DNA of 46,904 nt, from contig JAMCPX010000021.1 in NCBI GenBank assembly GCA_023382265.1, positions 1 to 46,904 on the forward strand, given 5' to 3'. The notes beneath the pieces are model-generated. The model worked only from the letters and a program-made list of their open reading frames with translations, was not told the DNA's origin and searched no databases. Source of the stretch: Deltaproteobacteria bacterium (GTDB lineage: Bacteria; JAMCPX01). Position 1 is the stretch's first letter. Every line of letters starts with the position of its first letter. This document shows positions 33,921-42,746 of the stretch, piece after piece. Position numbers and translations under genes: made by a program.

Positions 33921-36757
33921 TGTATAGGTGCCCCAATGAAGAAATAGAAAGAAGATGAAGGGAATGCGTTCAATGCATAAGCATAGCCGAAAGAAAATCT
34001 AACATTATAAAGATATGCAATGTACGTATCAATATGCAGTTCCATACCATAAGATGTAATAGTTTTTATAGTGTTCGTACCTATATCCGCATAAGGTGCA
34101 AGAGAGACCTTATCGAAATAAACCGGCAATGTGTTGATACCTCTATCAATAATTGCAACAGGGTATCTGTATTCAATGGTCAATGAAAGGGCTTTGTCCC
34201 CCGTTAATATGCCCGCCGGATAACCCCTTATCGGTACTGCTGAGAGGTTTTGATTGGCAAGCAGTGACGGCAGACCACCTATAGAAAGCAGCTGGCTGCC
34301 TTTTGAAGGACCTGCAACAAAATCATAAATGCCTCTAAAATATATCACATGGTTTGCGCCTAAACCAGGTAGGTATGCACGCAATTGCGAATAAAACTGC
34401 GTAAGTTCAAGATCGCTTCCGAGAGCAGATAGATCCCTTTCCAATGACGTATTAAAATAAACCCCGTTTTCTCTGCTTATGGATGTATCAAATACGTACG
34501 TTGTATCGATAGCATAGGTTGCTGTAAACCCGCTTAACTTACCAGTGAACGGCGCATTTGAGACGTAAGCAGGGAGATGCGTTAATGAACTTATAAGCGC
34601 GTAGTCATAGCCGATACCAATAGATTGGCGGTATCTGAAATTGTTTATAGGATATGATATGTCAAGTTCTGCATTGCTCTTTTGCAGAACGTATGAATGT
34701 GTTGTATTGGATGCCGGCTCTGTGTACGTTTCAGCAATGTACGGTATAATGCCTCCATTAATCCCGATTTGAGGCGGGTACGCGTCATTTGTATAAGAAG
34801 CAAAAAAACCGGGGCTTGATTTACCGTTTTGATAACCCGTGTAATCGGCAAGCAGATAATAGTTATGATAACCAAGCAGATCGGAGCCCTGTGTGTATAC
34901 ACCAACCGAATAGGCGTCAGGATCAAGTGTTACTGCCGGCAGCCACCATGTCGGTCTGAGTGTATCCCATGGTGAATACTTTGTAATAGCTGCTTTTGTA
35001 TGTTTGCAAGATTTAACCTGCCGGACAAGAAATTCTCTCTGTCTATTCAAAGTCCTGAATGTGGATGGAGAAAAAGGCATTTCATACACGTTAAAGCCCG
35101 TTTTATCATACTGGACAAAGGCAAGCATTTTATCATCAGGGGATACCTGCGATTCATAAGCACCGCCGATCACATTTGTTATCATGTAAATGGTTTTATC
35201 CGTAATAGAATAAGCATACAGGTTTGCTATACCCGTTCTATCCGATGAAAACATTACAAATCTATTATCCCTTGACCACGCAGGGAACAGGTTGAGATGC
35301 GTATCAGCTACAACCGTAGTAAGGAATTCGCCTTGCTTATTCAGGATCTTTATATCCGTTTCTCCATCATTATATTTGACCGTAACAGCTATATCATTAC
35401 CATCATAAGACCATCTTGGGTCAAGGAATTGGGCTGATCCCTTAATCATTGCGATTGTTTTTACAGAGCCGGGATCCGTAAGACGGTAGATCATGAGCGA
35501 AGATACTGTTGAGGTGTTTGAGACAAAAACAACCTTACTGCAGTTGTATGATACATCAGGACCCCTTACTCTTAAACCATGGGTGAGCTGTTTTGTACGA
35601 TTTGTTTTCAGGTTTAGTTCATACAGATCGCTGTAAAGATAAAAGTTTTTGAAATAGTCTTCCTGCGAGAAGAATAGCCTTTGATTACATGCTGAATTTG
35701 TATGATTGCTGTTCCTTAAGGTTACCCGTTTTGTTTTTCCTGTTTTTAAGGATTTGTAAAAAATAGCCATATTGGTCATGCCGTTATAAGATGTGTAAAA
35801 TATGCCCTTGCCCTTGTTATCCCATACAGGACTTCTTGTGTCTGCACCAATAAATGTGAGCTGCTTTGACGGCGTCGGTCCTGAAAACAAAAATGATATA
35901 TACTCAAGCATCGCCTGCTTTCTTAAGTGAACCTGCCATTCGCGCCATAATGTAATAAAGGATTCATCTTTGAATGCGTGCTTTGAAGATGTCTCAATAA
36001 AAAAGGGCAGGTACGTGTATTCTTTTGAATACTCTGCAAGTGCTGCTGCCCCATACCGTTCTCCGATATACTGAAGGAATTTACCGCCGTATAGATAAGG
36101 GTACTCTCCATAAGGCCATTTGCTCGGGATCCCGTCACCCCTATCTATAGGAGGCAACGTATTTGTAAGCGCCTGCATTCTTAAAATTGTATTGTAATAG
36201 CTGCCGTTATCCCTGCCGGCCTGAGTGAGTGTAGATTCATTGTAAACGGCATAACCTTCAATGATCCAATCGGGTTCAAGAAAATTTGTAAACAATACTC
36301 TTCCAAAGATATCATTCAAAAATCCAAAAAATCCCCTTGACTGATCGAGATGCAGTATGTGTGTGTACTCATGGACAAAGATCATCTTTAGCCAGTAATC
36401 ATAATTGATGATGCTTGTATACGCGTCAGGAGGTACTGCGTATATGATTATGTGATCATAATAGTACGGCGTGGTTTCACCATTTGTAGAGTCGGTAGAA
36501 TTTGTAAGCAGGATATAAGTCTTTCTTTGGGGTACCCAGTTCATACGAGAGGTCATTTTTCTATAATAAGATTCTGCAATATTCATAAGCTTTTGAGCAA
36601 TATCCAGCTCCGATGGAGTGAATATGATTGAAAAATGTTTAGACTGTATTGTTTTCCATGTTTGGTCTGGTGGGGCGTATCCAAACCCATACGAGACTGC
36701 TATGCTGGTCAAAATTAACACGGGAACAAACAATAAAAGACATACTTTATATTTCAT
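33917..36757 (-). CDS. Exported metallopeptidase-like / TolB propeller / barrel protein
   Basis: Large exported protein of 946 residues. A signal peptide (1 to about 23) precedes a peptidase-MA-like domain with HEYTH (129-133) and a downstream glutamate in WIIEGYA (Glu167), the HExxH...E zinc pattern of gluzincins. A middle region (about 300-590) has TolB/PD40-type blades such as SPVWDNKGKGIFYTS, DPRWSYDGNDIAV, FPAWSRDNRFVMFSS and SQVSPDDKMLAFV. The last 300 residues are aromatic, alternating and barrel-like, ending in FYFFIGAPIQ, and carry the GGLPSLLANQ and IRGYP segments typical of Omp85-like barrels. The architecture fits an outer-membrane anchored protease or assembly factor. It is coupled to the MATE gene by a 4-bp overlap. 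Confidence 0.8.
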   Translation of the reverse strand: MKYKVCLLLFVPVLILTSIAVSYGFGYAPPDQTWKTIQSKHFSIIFTPSELDIAQKLMNIAESYYRKMTSRMNWVPQRKTYILLTNSTDSTNGETTPYYYDHIIIYAVPPDAYTSIINYDYWLKMIFVHEYTHILHLDQSRGFFGFLNDIFGRVLFTNFLEPDWIIEGYAVYNESTLTQAGRDNGSYYNTILRMQALTNTLPPIDRGDGIPSKWPYGEYPYLYGGKFLQYIGERYGAAALAEYSKEYTYLPFFIETSSKHAFKDESFITLWREWQVHLRKQAMLEYISFLFSGPTPSKQLTFIGADTRSPVWDNKGKGIFYTSYNGMTNMAIFYKSLKTGKTKRVTLRNSNHTNSACNQRLFFSQEDYFKNFYLYSDLYELNLKTNRTKQLTHGLRVRGPDVSYNCSKVVFVSNTSTVSSLMIYRLTDPGSVKTIAMIKGSAQFLDPRWSYDGNDIAVTVKYNDGETDIKILNKQGEFLTTVVADTHLNLFPAWSRDNRFVMFSSDRTGIANLYAYSITDKTIYMITNVIGGAYESQVSPDDKMLAFVQYDKTGFNVYEMPFSPSTFRTLNRQREFLVRQVKSCKHTKAAITKYSPWDTLRPTWWLPAVTLDPDAYSVGVYTQGSDLLGYHNYYLLADYTGYQNGKSSPGFFASYTNDAYPPQIGINGGIIPYIAETYTEPASNTTHSYVLQKSNAELDISYPINNFRYRQSIGIGYDYALISSLTHLPAYVSNAPFTGKLSGFTATYAIDTTYVFDTSISRENGVYFNTSLERDLSALGSDLELTQFYSQLRAYLPGLGANHVIYFRGIYDFVAGPSKGSQLLSIGGLPSLLANQNLSAVPIRGYPAGILTGDKALSLTIEYRYPVAIIDRGINTLPVYFDKVSLAPYADIGTNTIKTITSYGMELHIDTYIAYLYNVRFSFGYAYALNAFPSSSFYFFIGAPIQ

Positions 36758-36948
36758 ATAGAAAGGTAGATTGCATAAAAAACATTAACTGACAATGATC
36801 ATAAGCACATTCCGCTGAATAAAGGCATTTTATGGAACAGGTGAAAATGCGGACAAAACTCAGAATCGGGCTGCAATCCCTGTTTATGCGATGGTATCAT
36901 TTATAGTATAGAAAAGCATCCGGTTTCTTTATAATTTTAACAAAACAC

Positions 36949-36976
36949 TTGACAGTTTAATAAAATGTTTAATAAT
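36949..36976 (+). promoter_or_regulatory. Strong-looking sigma70 promoter for the small peptide gene
   Basis: Perfect -35 TTGACA at 36949-36954, 16-base spacer, and AATAAT (five of six) at 36971-36976. Predicted transcription start is near 36983, downstream of the ATG at 36965. This argues that the frame's first ATG is not used and that translation starts at 37016. Confidence 0.6.
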
Positions 36977-36977
36977 C

Positions 36978-36990
36978 AACACCAGGTGTT
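36978..36990 (+). promoter_or_regulatory. Dyad over the predicted transcription start
   Basis: aacacc (36978-36983), one A, then ggtgtt (36985-36990): a perfect 6-bp inverted repeat. It begins 2 bp after the -10 box and covers the expected +1, a classic position for a repressor operator. The cognate regulator is not in the window. Confidence 0.4.
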
Positions 36991-37015
36991 ATTTTTTAAA
37001 CACAGGGTAAATGTG

Positions 37016-37222
37016 ATGAAAAGGATAGATATGCATGGCAATAAAACAGATAGGAAAGATGAAGTTTTAAAGATTTCAACAGATGTTTATAACAATGATA
37101 ATGTGCCTGTCCAAAAAAAAAGATTTATAGAACCGGAGCTGCGCGAGTATCCGTCTTTAACAGAGATCACTCTATTATCGGCACCAGGGACTTCAGGAAC
37201 ATTTTTTAAAACATTTAAATAG
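37016..37222 (+). CDS. Small peptide with lasso-type RiPP leader signature
   Basis: Protein of 68 residues starting at ATG 37016 (AGGG 8 bases upstream; a promoter predicted at 36949-36976 excludes the earlier ATG). The N-terminal half is charged and probably disordered. The segment FIEPELREYPSLTEIT lines up with the leader pattern YxxPxLxxxGxxxxLT bound by the RRE/B1 domain of lasso-peptide systems: Phe for Tyr, Pro for Gly and Ile for Leu. The 16 residues after it (LLSAPGTSGTFFKTFK) would be the core. They contain no Asp or Glu, so a classical lasso macrolactam cannot form. No maturation enzyme, cyclase or exporter lies within the window. I read it as an orphan RiPP-like precursor; chance resemblance remains possible. 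Confidence 0.5.
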   Translation: MKRIDMHGNKTDRKDEVLKISTDVYNNDNVPVQKKRFIEPELREYPSLTEITLLSAPGTSGTFFKTFK

Positions 37223-37237
37223 AATGAGTTAGGCATA

Positions 37238-37262
37238 GCGTAAGCTGTATTTTATCTTACGC
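37238..37262 (+). terminator. Hairpin after the small peptide gene
   Basis: gcgtaag (37238-37244) pairs with cttacgc (37256-37262) around an 11-base AT-rich loop, 16 bp after the peptide stop. What follows is gtgtattt, so the T-run is poor. It may stop or stabilise the short transcript. Confidence 0.35.
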
Positions 37263-37418
37263 GTGTATTTCGGACCGGACTTAACTGTCTTAACCATAGT
37301 CTTCCGCCTTCGGCATTTCAGTTTTATAATAACCTTCTTATTGTATTTTTTTGCTTGATTTCATTTTTATTTTATCCATTGCTAATAATATGTTATAGGG
37401 TAATAGGAGTTTATGCTT

Positions 37419-38090
37419 ATGAAACATATATTTGTTGCCCCTTCATTGCTGGCATGTGATTTCTCAAGGCTTAAAGAAGAGATAAAAGCTGTAGAAAGAG
37501 CAGGCGCAGATATGCTGCATATAGATGTAATGGATGGCAGGTTTGTTCCAAATATAACGGTGGGACAACCTGTTGTTAGCTCTATAAAAAGGATTACAGC
37601 CCTGCCGCTTGATGTCCATCTTATGATACTTGAGCCAATGGATCATATAAAGAGTTTTATCGATTCGGGTGCTGATATAATAACAATACACTGGGAGGCT
37701 TGTAACCATATACATAAGGCTATAGGGATGATAAGAGATTATGGTGCAAAGCCGGGTGTGTCGTTAAACCCGGCAACGCCTGTCAGCATGTTGAAAAATA
37801 TTCTTGAGGAGTTATACCTTGCTATTATCATGACTGTTAATCCCGGATTCGGGGGACAGAAATTCATCAGTTCAGCATTGAATAAAATTAAAGAGCTGTC
37901 TGAGATAAAAAAGAATACCCATACAAATGTACTTATAGAGGTAGATGGAGGCATTAGCCCGGGGAATGCCGGGATCGTTACAGATGCAGGGGCTGATATC
38001 CTTGTTGCAGGCACTTCGATATTCGGGGCAAAAGATTATCGATCTGCGATCCTATCAATGAAAGGTGTTAAGGTAAAACATCCGAGATGA
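37419..38090 (+). CDS. rpe: Ribulose-phosphate 3-epimerase
   Basis: Pentose phosphate pathway enzyme interconverting ribulose-5-phosphate and xylulose-5-phosphate. It is a TIM barrel with APSLLACDF, HIDVMDGRFVPNI, DVHLMI, TVNPGFGGQKF and EVDGGI, which carry the metal-binding His/Asp residues and phosphate loop. Of two ATGs I prefer 37419 (GGAG 9 bases upstream) over 37413 (3 bases). Length is about 223 residues, as usual. It overlaps tmk by 4 bp (ATGA). Confidence 0.96.
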   Translation: MKHIFVAPSLLACDFSRLKEEIKAVERAGADMLHIDVMDGRFVPNITVGQPVVSSIKRITALPLDVHLMILEPMDHIKSFIDSGADIITIHWEACNHIHKAIGMIRDYGAKPGVSLNPATPVSMLKNILEELYLAIIMTVNPGFGGQKFISSALNKIKELSEIKKNTHTNVLIEVDGGISPGNAGIVTDAGADILVAGTSIFGAKDYRSAILSMKGVKVKHPR

Positions 38091-38722
38091 AAGAAAAGGG
38101 ACTATTCATTACATTTGAAGGCATTGACGGATCTGGAAAGACAACGCAGCTTGAGTTGTTGTATGAAAAACTGCTGGCGATGAATAAGCCGGTTATAAGA
38201 CTTAGAGAACCTGGGTCCACAGAACTCGGAGAAAAAATAAGAAATGTTATTTCGGATAAATATATAGAGATATCGGATTATGCGGAGTTGTTATTGTTTT
38301 TTGCGAGCAGGGTTCAATTGATAAAAGAAAGTATAACTCCTGCACTTGAAGAGGGTAAAATAGTTTTATGTGATAGATTTAATGATGCAACCATAGCTTA
38401 TCAGAGTTATGGCAGGGGCTTACCTCTGGATATCGCATCAACACTTGAAAAACTTTTTATTCTCCCGTTAAAACCGGATGTAACCTTCCTGCTTGATTGC
38501 CGGTATGAAACGGCAGTTAAAAGAATGAGCTCAAGGGCAAATCAGACCCGGATTGAACTACTCGATAAAACCTTTTTTAAAAAGGTAAAAAACGGATACC
38601 TTGAACTTGCAAAGAATGAGCCGGAACGGTTCGTGGTAATTAATGCGGATGAAGATATTATGTCAATCCATGAAAACAAGATAATGTTTTTTTTAAAGGA
38701 CAAAGGTTATGTCTCTGCTTGA
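38087..38722 (+). CDS. tmk: Thymidylate kinase
   Basis: Phosphorylates dTMP to dTDP in nucleotide synthesis, 211 residues. P-loop GIDGSGKTT near the N-terminus, the RLREPGSTELGEKIR segment with the DRX-region counterpart CDRFNDATIAYQSYGRG, and a short LID region (KRMSSRANQTRIELLD). It overlaps rpe by 4 bp and holB by 14 bp, giving a coupled operon. tmk-holB-ricT is a common order. Confidence 0.96.
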   Translation: MKEKGLFITFEGIDGSGKTTQLELLYEKLLAMNKPVIRLREPGSTELGEKIRNVISDKYIEISDYAELLLFFASRVQLIKESITPALEEGKIVLCDRFNDATIAYQSYGRGLPLDIASTLEKLFILPLKPDVTFLLDCRYETAVKRMSSRANQTRIELLDKTFFKKVKNGYLELAKNEPERFVVINADEDIMSIHENKIMFFLKDKGYVSA

Positions 38723-39695
38723 TATAAAAGGACAGCAAAGGGCTATAACAATAATAAAACAGTTTATAATTAATAACACCGTAAACAGCTCATTCCTCCT
38801 GTACGGAAACAAAGGTGTGGGCAAGCATTTAACAGCATTGAATATAGCCAAAACTTTAAACTGCGAAGACAATAAAGATAAATGGTTGTCGGATGATACA
38901 TGCATGAGCTGTAGAAAGATAGATGGTTCAAAGCACACCGATGTGGTTGAATTAAAACTCCCCTTAAGTGATGGTGAGAAACAGGTGGATACCATAAGAA
39001 ATATCATTGAATGGCTTAATGCCCCATTGTTCGAAGGTAAACACAAGACGCTCATCATGGATGACGCATCGGAACTAAACTTACATTCTCAGAATGCGAT
39101 ATTAAAAACGCTCGAAGAGCCGCCAGCATGGGCAACAATAATTTTGATAACAAACTCTTACACAAAGCTTCTGCCAACCGTTCTGTCAAGATTGATAAAG
39201 GTTGGATTCAATAGATTGTCTGTTGATGTTATTAAAAGCATACTTCAGCTTATCACAACACTTAAAGAAGATGAGCTGAATTATGTAAGCCTTTTGTCAA
39301 ACGGGGGCATCAAATATCTTAGCTATAAAGATGCGGAAAAGAATGTAAAGGATATGATAAACACCTTATCAAACATTGTCGATACCAGCTCCATAATACA
39401 ATTTGCAGAGAAGTTTAAATCACAGGCATGGAAGGCCAGGTTTCAAGAACTTATGCAAATCATGTTATCAATCTTACTTGATGCAATAATAATCGATAAA
39501 AATCCATCAATCATAAGGAACATTAATTTTGTAAATGAAGTAGGCATTATTGCAAAAAGATTTGATAGGGAATGCCTCATAGATACAGCTTTATCTCTTG
39601 AGCAGGCAAGGCTTGCTTATGAGATTAATGTAAATCCTCAGATGATTATGGAAAATATTTTATTTGGACTTATAGGAGAAGAGCATGACAATTAA
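38709..39695 (+). CDS. holB: DNA polymerase III delta' subunit
   Basis: Clamp-loader subunit, 328 residues. AAA+ N-domain with GNKGVGKH in the Walker A position (His after Lys rather than Thr/Ser, in keeping with delta' not hydrolysing ATP), a reduced zinc-binding CMSC segment, and AILKTLEEPPAWATIILITN with LSRLIKVGF in the SRC-motif position. The C-terminal collar domain is divergent. It overlaps tmk and ricT, which supports delta' rather than the DnaX ATPase. Confidence 0.88.
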   Translation: MSLLDIKGQQRAITIIKQFIINNTVNSSFLLYGNKGVGKHLTALNIAKTLNCEDNKDKWLSDDTCMSCRKIDGSKHTDVVELKLPLSDGEKQVDTIRNIIEWLNAPLFEGKHKTLIMDDASELNLHSQNAILKTLEEPPAWATIILITNSYTKLLPTVLSRLIKVGFNRLSVDVIKSILQLITTLKEDELNYVSLLSNGGIKYLSYKDAEKNVKDMINTLSNIVDTSSIIQFAEKFKSQAWKARFQELMQIMLSILLDAIIIDKNPSIIRNINFVNEVGIIAKRFDRECLIDTALSLEQARLAYEINVNPQMIMENILFGLIGEEHDN

Positions 39696-40503
39696 GAGGA
39701 TTACGAGGATACAATCCGTGCTTACGCTTGAAGAGCATAGTTATGATGCCTCTGATTTTAAACTATCAAAGACGCAAAAGGTTATAATAGAGATATCGGA
39801 TGGTCTGGCTATAGGCCGGATAGTTGTGGAACCTTATACGGAGGACATCCCCGATACAGAGATCAAGGCATTGTTAAAGGTTGTAAGGCCATTCACGATA
39901 GAAGATCTGGAACGGGAACAGATCCTTATTCAGAGGGCAAGGGAAGCAAAAATATACTGTCAGGACAAAGCAAGAGAAATGAATCTTGATATGACAATAA
40001 TAGAGGGTAGGTTTAATTTTGACGGTTCCAATATTATTCTGTACTTTGTTGCAGAATCAAGGGTTGATTTCAGAGATTTGATCAAGGATCTTGCAAAAAG
40101 GTTTCATACGCATATAGAGATGAAACAGATAGGTGCAAGGGATAGGGCAAAGATGCTCGGAGGCATGGGATCGTGCGGCAGAGAGTTATGCTGCAGCACA
40201 TTCCTAAAAGGTTTTACATCCGTAACAATAAAACATGTGAGACCACAGGGCTTACCCCTGGTTCCACAGAAGCTTTCCGGTGTTTGCGGTAAACTCATGT
40301 GCTGTCTTACATACGAATACGATTTTTATGTGCATGCAATCGAGAACTTGCCTAAACTCAACAAAAAGGTTTCTACCACTCTCGGTAACGGCGAAGTAAT
40401 TGGTTATGATGTTTTTAAAATGGAAGTTATTGTTAAACTGGAAAACGGTGAACAGGTAAAATTAAAAAATGAAGAAGTAAAGAGTAAAAGCCTATTTTTA
40501 TAA
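39685..40503 (+). CDS. ricT: PSP1/RicT (YaaT) family protein
   Basis: PSP1 domain protein of 272 residues. The cysteine-rich core GSCGRELCCSTFLKGF and GVCGKLMCCLTYEYDFY is the hallmark of RicT/YaaT, which in Bacillus binds an iron-sulfur cluster in the Ric complex that promotes RNase Y-mediated mRNA maturation. Here that function is inferred from family only; RicA and RicF are not visible. It overlaps holB by 11 bp, the same neighbour as in many genomes. Confidence 0.9.
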   Translation: MTIKRITRIQSVLTLEEHSYDASDFKLSKTQKVIIEISDGLAIGRIVVEPYTEDIPDTEIKALLKVVRPFTIEDLEREQILIQRAREAKIYCQDKAREMNLDMTIIEGRFNFDGSNIILYFVAESRVDFRDLIKDLAKRFHTHIEMKQIGARDRAKMLGGMGSCGRELCCSTFLKGFTSVTIKHVRPQGLPLVPQKLSGVCGKLMCCLTYEYDFYVHAIENLPKLNKKVSTTLGNGEVIGYDVFKMEVIVKLENGEQVKLKNEEVKSKSLFL

Positions 40504-40515
40504 AAAGCAAACCCC

Positions 40516-40567
40516 GTTAGAGAAGTTCGTTCTCTAACTGTTTGCGGTGACGGTGGCTTTCTCTAAC
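40516..40567 (+). promoter_or_regulatory. metG leader with two alternative hairpins
   Basis: gttagagaa (40516-40524) can pair perfectly with ttctctaac at 40530-40538 (5-base loop) or with an identical ttctctaac at 40559-40567 (about 34-base loop). The second arm lies 7 bases before the AAGGAG of metG (40574-40579). The two structures exclude one another. No T-run follows the first hairpin, so a translational or processing role is more likely than attenuation. Confidence 0.4.
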
Positions 40568-40587
40568 ATGCTAAAGGAGAAGATTTG

Positions 40588-42498
40588 ATGGATAAAGGAT
40601 CACATTTTTATATAACAACACCGATATACTATGTGAATGATGTTCCGCATATAGGACATGCCTATACAACAATAGCAGCGGATGTCCTTGCAAGATACCG
40701 GAGACTGCGCGGAGATGAGGTTTTATTCCTGACCGGTACCGATGAGCACGGCAAAAAGATACAACGATCGGCAGAACAAAGAGCTATAACACCTCAGGAA
40801 CTCGCGGATGATGTTGTAATAAAATTTAAAGACGCGTGGAAACTATTGAACATCAGCAATGATGACTTTATTCGCACAACAGAAAAAAGGCACATAGAGG
40901 TTGTACAGGAAATATGGAAAAGGCTCAAAGCAAAAGGTGACATATATCATGGTTTTTATGAAGACTGGTATTGTGTTCCATGCGAATCGTACTGGACGGA
41001 AAAAGAACTTATCAATGGGAAATGTCCAACCTGCGGAAGGGAGATGGAAAGGGTTAAAGAGGAGAGTTATTTCTTTAAACTCTCAAAGTATCAGGAGCCA
41101 TTATTAAAATACATCCAATCAAACGATAAGTTTATACTCCCTCTGTCAAGACGTAATGAGATTATAAGCTTTGTTAAATCCGGGTTAAGGGATCTGAGTA
41201 TAACAAGAATAGGTTTTGATTGGGGCGTAAAAGTCCCCGACGATACAAGGCATGTTATATACGTTTGGTTTGATGCACTCATAAACTATCTCACAGGAGC
41301 AGGCTTCCTTCATGATGAAGAAAAATTTAAAAAATTCTGGCCTGCGGATGTCCATATAGTAGGTAAAGATATCGTAAAGTTCCATGCTGTTTACTGGCCC
41401 GCATTTTTAATGTCGGCGGGGTTAGCATTGCCAAAACAAATATTCGCACACGGCTGGTGGACTATTGAAGGAATGAAGATGAGCAAATCTACCGGCAAAG
41501 TTATCTCACCCGCTCTGCTTGTGAACGAATACGGCGTAGAACCGACACGGTATTTTCTGATGCGAGAAGTGCCGTTTGGCCTTGACGGCGACTTCTCGAG
41601 TAATACAATGCTTACCCGCATAAATAGTGAACTTGCCAATGATCTTGGTAACCTGCTTTCCAGGACGACCGGCATGGTTACAAGATTTGCGCAGGGTATA
41701 ATACCTGAACCTTCTAATGAGGATGAGCTTGACCTGGAACTAAAACAAAAATCTTTATGGCTTTTTGAAGAATATAAAAAGGCAATGTCTGACCTTGAAT
41801 TTCATACGGCACTTATAGATATCTGGGAGTTTATTGCAAGTGCCAATAGATACGTTGATAGAACAAAACCATGGCAAGAAGCCAAATCCGGGAATGGGGA
41901 TACACTTTCAACGAGACTTTACAATATAGTTGAGGCAACCCGTATTGTTGCTGTTTACCTTATGCCCTTCATGCCGGAGACAGCAAAAAAAATACTGAGT
42001 ACCCTATCTCAAGATATCGAAGGCCGTAATATGGATTACCTTGTAAAATGGGGGTATACAAAGTCTGGGACCGGCATCCGGATGGCCCTGCCCTTGTTTG
42101 AAAAAGTATCTGTAGTCTCGCCGGCAAAAGAGCAAAAAATAGAACAAAAAGGGCATGAAGAAGCTAAAAAGCCTGTTGAGCAAATCCCAATTGATACCTT
42201 TAAAAAAATAGAATTAAAGACTGGTATAATAATGAGTGCCGAAAGAGTAAAGGGCTCTGAAAAACTGATAAGGCTTGAAGTTAATATTGGTGAGCCGAGG
42301 ATCATTGTTGCGGGTATAGGCAAGTCTTATAAACCGGAGGAACTCATCGGTAAAAAGATCGCTGTTGTCGCAAATCTTGAACCCGCTAAGCTTTTTGGCA
42401 TTCAATCAAACGGCATGCTGCTTGCGGCCGGTGATTCAGAACACTTAACATTATTAACATTCGATAGGGAAGTATCTCCAGGCACAAGAATCAAGTAA
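40588..42498 (+). CDS. metG: Methionyl-tRNA synthetase with C-terminal tRNA-binding domain
   Basis: Class I aminoacyl-tRNA synthetase charging initiator and elongator tRNA-Met. Starts at ATG 40588 (AAGGAG 8 bases upstream); the TTG just before is not needed. It has HIGH (21-24), a zinc knuckle with CVPC and CPTC (about 128-150), KMSKSTGK (about 300), an anticodon-binding helical domain, and a C-terminal OB-fold tRNA-binding module (KKIELKTGIIMSAERVKGS to the end) as in long MetG. 636 residues is normal. A leader with two competing hairpins precedes it. Confidence 0.97.
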   Translation: MDKGSHFYITTPIYYVNDVPHIGHAYTTIAADVLARYRRLRGDEVLFLTGTDEHGKKIQRSAEQRAITPQELADDVVIKFKDAWKLLNISNDDFIRTTEKRHIEVVQEIWKRLKAKGDIYHGFYEDWYCVPCESYWTEKELINGKCPTCGREMERVKEESYFFKLSKYQEPLLKYIQSNDKFILPLSRRNEIISFVKSGLRDLSITRIGFDWGVKVPDDTRHVIYVWFDALINYLTGAGFLHDEEKFKKFWPADVHIVGKDIVKFHAVYWPAFLMSAGLALPKQIFAHGWWTIEGMKMSKSTGKVISPALLVNEYGVEPTRYFLMREVPFGLDGDFSSNTMLTRINSELANDLGNLLSRTTGMVTRFAQGIIPEPSNEDELDLELKQKSLWLFEEYKKAMSDLEFHTALIDIWEFIASANRYVDRTKPWQEAKSGNGDTLSTRLYNIVEATRIVAVYLMPFMPETAKKILSTLSQDIEGRNMDYLVKWGYTKSGTGIRMALPLFEKVSVVSPAKEQKIEQKGHEEAKKPVEQIPIDTFKKIELKTGIIMSAERVKGSEKLIRLEVNIGEPRIIVAGIGKSYKPEELIGKKIAVVANLEPAKLFGIQSNGMLLAAGDSEHLTLLTFDREVSPGTRIK

Positions 42499-42514
42499 AC
42501 CCAAAAATGCAGGA
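42499..42514 (+). repeat. Short copy of the dispersed ACCC-AAAAATGC repeat
   Basis: acccaaaaatgcagga starts immediately after the metG stop codon. It keeps ACCC and AAAAATGC but loses the AATA part, so it may be a truncated or chance copy of the repeat seen at 4412 and 45553. Confidence 0.25.
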
Positions 42515-42746
42515 TTAAAGCCTGTTTGTCTGTTCCCATCCGGCGTAACCGGTGCGTATGTAATACACATTGTAAGAAACAGTCTTGCTCAGTATAGCCA
42601 ATCGAGCATTTTTAACTGGCAAAAGGGTTTATGACATTGATATTTTCTTGAACAGTTGTCTTTTGTTGTGGTTTGTGAATATTTTATTGAAAAGGGTGTT
42701 GTTTTTTAGGCGTAAGTACATTTTAATTACATTAAAAGAGAAAAAA

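Noticed and set aside
37016-37222. Classical lasso peptide
   Set aside because: The predicted core after the leader has no Asp or Glu for the macrolactam ring and there are no B or C enzymes in the window; retained only as RiPP-like.
42585-42746. An upstream extension of the mazE frame
   Set aside because: The stretch reads through without resemblance to any protein; the MazE homology begins exactly at ATG 42747, so the extension is accidental.
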